Shown: one piece after another, positions 63,431 through 64,000 of the stretch
Layout of the letters: each line of letters starts with the position of its first letter
How positions within the stretch are numbered: the first letter of the stretch is position 1
Assembly (NCBI GenBank): GCA_963677505.2
Contig: CAXXWB010000041.1
Span: 20,523 to 84,522 of the forward strand
DNA length: 64,000 nt
Reading direction: 5' to 3'
Source: JBGSUZ01 sp963677505
Lineage (GTDB): Bacteria > Bacillota > Clostridia > Peptostreptococcales > Acidaminobacteraceae
Position numbers and translations under genes: made by a program
The notes under the pieces: model-generated
Told to the model about the DNA's origin: nothing
The model's database searches: none
The model's input: only the letters and a program-made list of their open reading frames with translations

Positions 63431-64000
63431 AGTGTCATATCCTATTTCTAAATCTACTGATGAAATAGCGAAGCACTTGCTTGTGGCAGTAAAAAAAGTA
63501 TTAGAAGGTGCATTGGAAGATGCTGATGAAAAGACTAGAAGCAAAAAAATACAAGCTATGATGGGAGTATATACAGGAATTTACAATGAACCTTTGATAA
63601 AGGAACAAACAATCAAACAAAAGACAAAGAGCATACTATCCGTTGAATTTTTTAAGGAAATGATCAAATACTTAGAAACACAAGTATATCCATTATTGAG
63701 TTATGAAGAAAGTGGTTATGATATTTTAGGCAGATTTTACACAGAATTTATTCGATATGCGGCAAGCAAGCAAAAACAAGGTTTAGTACTTACCCCCTCT
63801 CACGTTACGGACTTGTTTTGCGATTTGGCTGATTTAAAAGTAAATGATATTGTATATGATTGCTGTTGCGGGACTGGTGGGTTTTTGATAGCTGCTATGA
63901 AAAGAATGTTGGTACTAGCAGGTAATGATACAAATTTAAAAGATAGCATTAGAAAAAAACAATTATTAGGTGTTGAATTAAGGCCAGAAATGTTTACTTT
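63417..64000 (+). CDS. N6-adenine DNA methyltransferase part of the restriction-modification protein (truncated by window end)
   Basis: An open frame from the ATG at 63417 to the window end, at least 194 aa. The helical region (ARSKKIQAMMGVYTG-like) precedes TPSHVTDLFCDLADL, then VYDCCCGTGGFLIAAM, the S-adenosylmethionine-binding motif I of HsdM-like methylases. It overlaps the nuclease frame by 14 bp. The two probably form one polypeptide split by a one-base shift at 63425-63428. The catalytic NPPY motif lies beyond the window. Confidence 0.8.
   Translation, partial: MMCFKVSYPISKSTDEIAKHLLVAVKKVLEGALEDADEKTRSKKIQAMMGVYTGIYNEPLIKEQTIKQKTKSILSVEFFKEMIKYLETQVYPLLSYEESGYDILGRFYTEFIRYAASKQKQGLVLTPSHVTDLFCDLADLKVNDIVYDCCCGTGGFLIAAMKRMLVLAGNDTNLKDSIRKKQLLGVELRPEMFT

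Overview
The window looks like chromosomal DNA of an anaerobic, low-GC, purine- and amino-acid-fermenting member of the Clostridia. Reasons: frequent AGGAGG ribosome sites with TTG/GTG starts, a clostridial 2[4Fe-4S] ferredoxin, Rex, thiolase, glutamate dehydrogenase, an oxidative half TCA branch (aconitase, isocitrate dehydrogenase, citrate synthase), NADH oxidase, and no respiratory genes. No rRNA, tRNA, CRISPR or transposase was seen.

Layout. 0-13 kb: housekeeping and signalling genes (ABC-F ATPase, rex, a solute-binding-domain histidine kinase, a REC/degenerate-GGDEF regulator, thiolase, marR, ferredoxin, a P-loop/Asp23-like protein, gdhA, a GNAT, and cobT behind a cobalamin riboswitch). 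13-17 kb: PucR-family regulator, TetR, GNAT and a cyclase-family hydrolase. 17.8-36.1 kb: the centre of interest, a purine catabolic region with a bacterial microcompartment (BMC). It encodes formiminotransferase, formate-THF ligase, an allantoinase/hydantoinase-like amidohydrolase, an isochorismatase-like hydrolase, UbiX and UbiD, three BMC-H shell proteins with a small unknown protein between the first two, a BMC flavoprotein, a BMC-P vertex protein, a divergent adenine deaminase, a purine permease, a three-subunit xanthine dehydrogenase and a canonical adenine deaminase. 36-50 kb: OGG glycosylase, EAL/HDOD protein, CadC/CadA metal efflux, CIRCE-groESL, TPP riboswitch-thiT, VOC protein, acn-icd-cit and nox. 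50-64 kb: HelD, a dCache histidine kinase with an HD-GYP regulator, a phosphoesterase, a purine-riboswitch-controlled guaB, a structured intergenic segment, guaA, a 1-kb non-coding stretch with a duplicated terminator unit, and the start of a restriction-modification enzyme that runs off the end.

How it fits together. The 17.8-36 kb genes match, almost step for step, the classical clostridial xanthine fermentation: ring opening, ureido cleavage, decarboxylation of aminoimidazole carboxylate, deamination of 4-aminoimidazole, formiminoglycine, formimino transfer to THF, then formate plus ATP through Fhs. Purine uptake, adenine deamination and hypoxanthine oxidation feed it. The shell genes sit between the decarboxylase and the putative deaminase, and no aldehyde dehydrogenase or alcohol dehydrogenase is present, so this is not a standard aldehyde-type metabolosome. 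The enzyme assignments are inferences from family and context.

Quality caveat. Nine genes between about 26.2 and 47.4 kb, including groES and groEL, and one at 63.4 kb each carry a single-base frameshift (nine look like +1, one like -1). I treat these as probable sequence errors and annotate them as whole genes, but real mutation cannot be excluded from the sequence alone.
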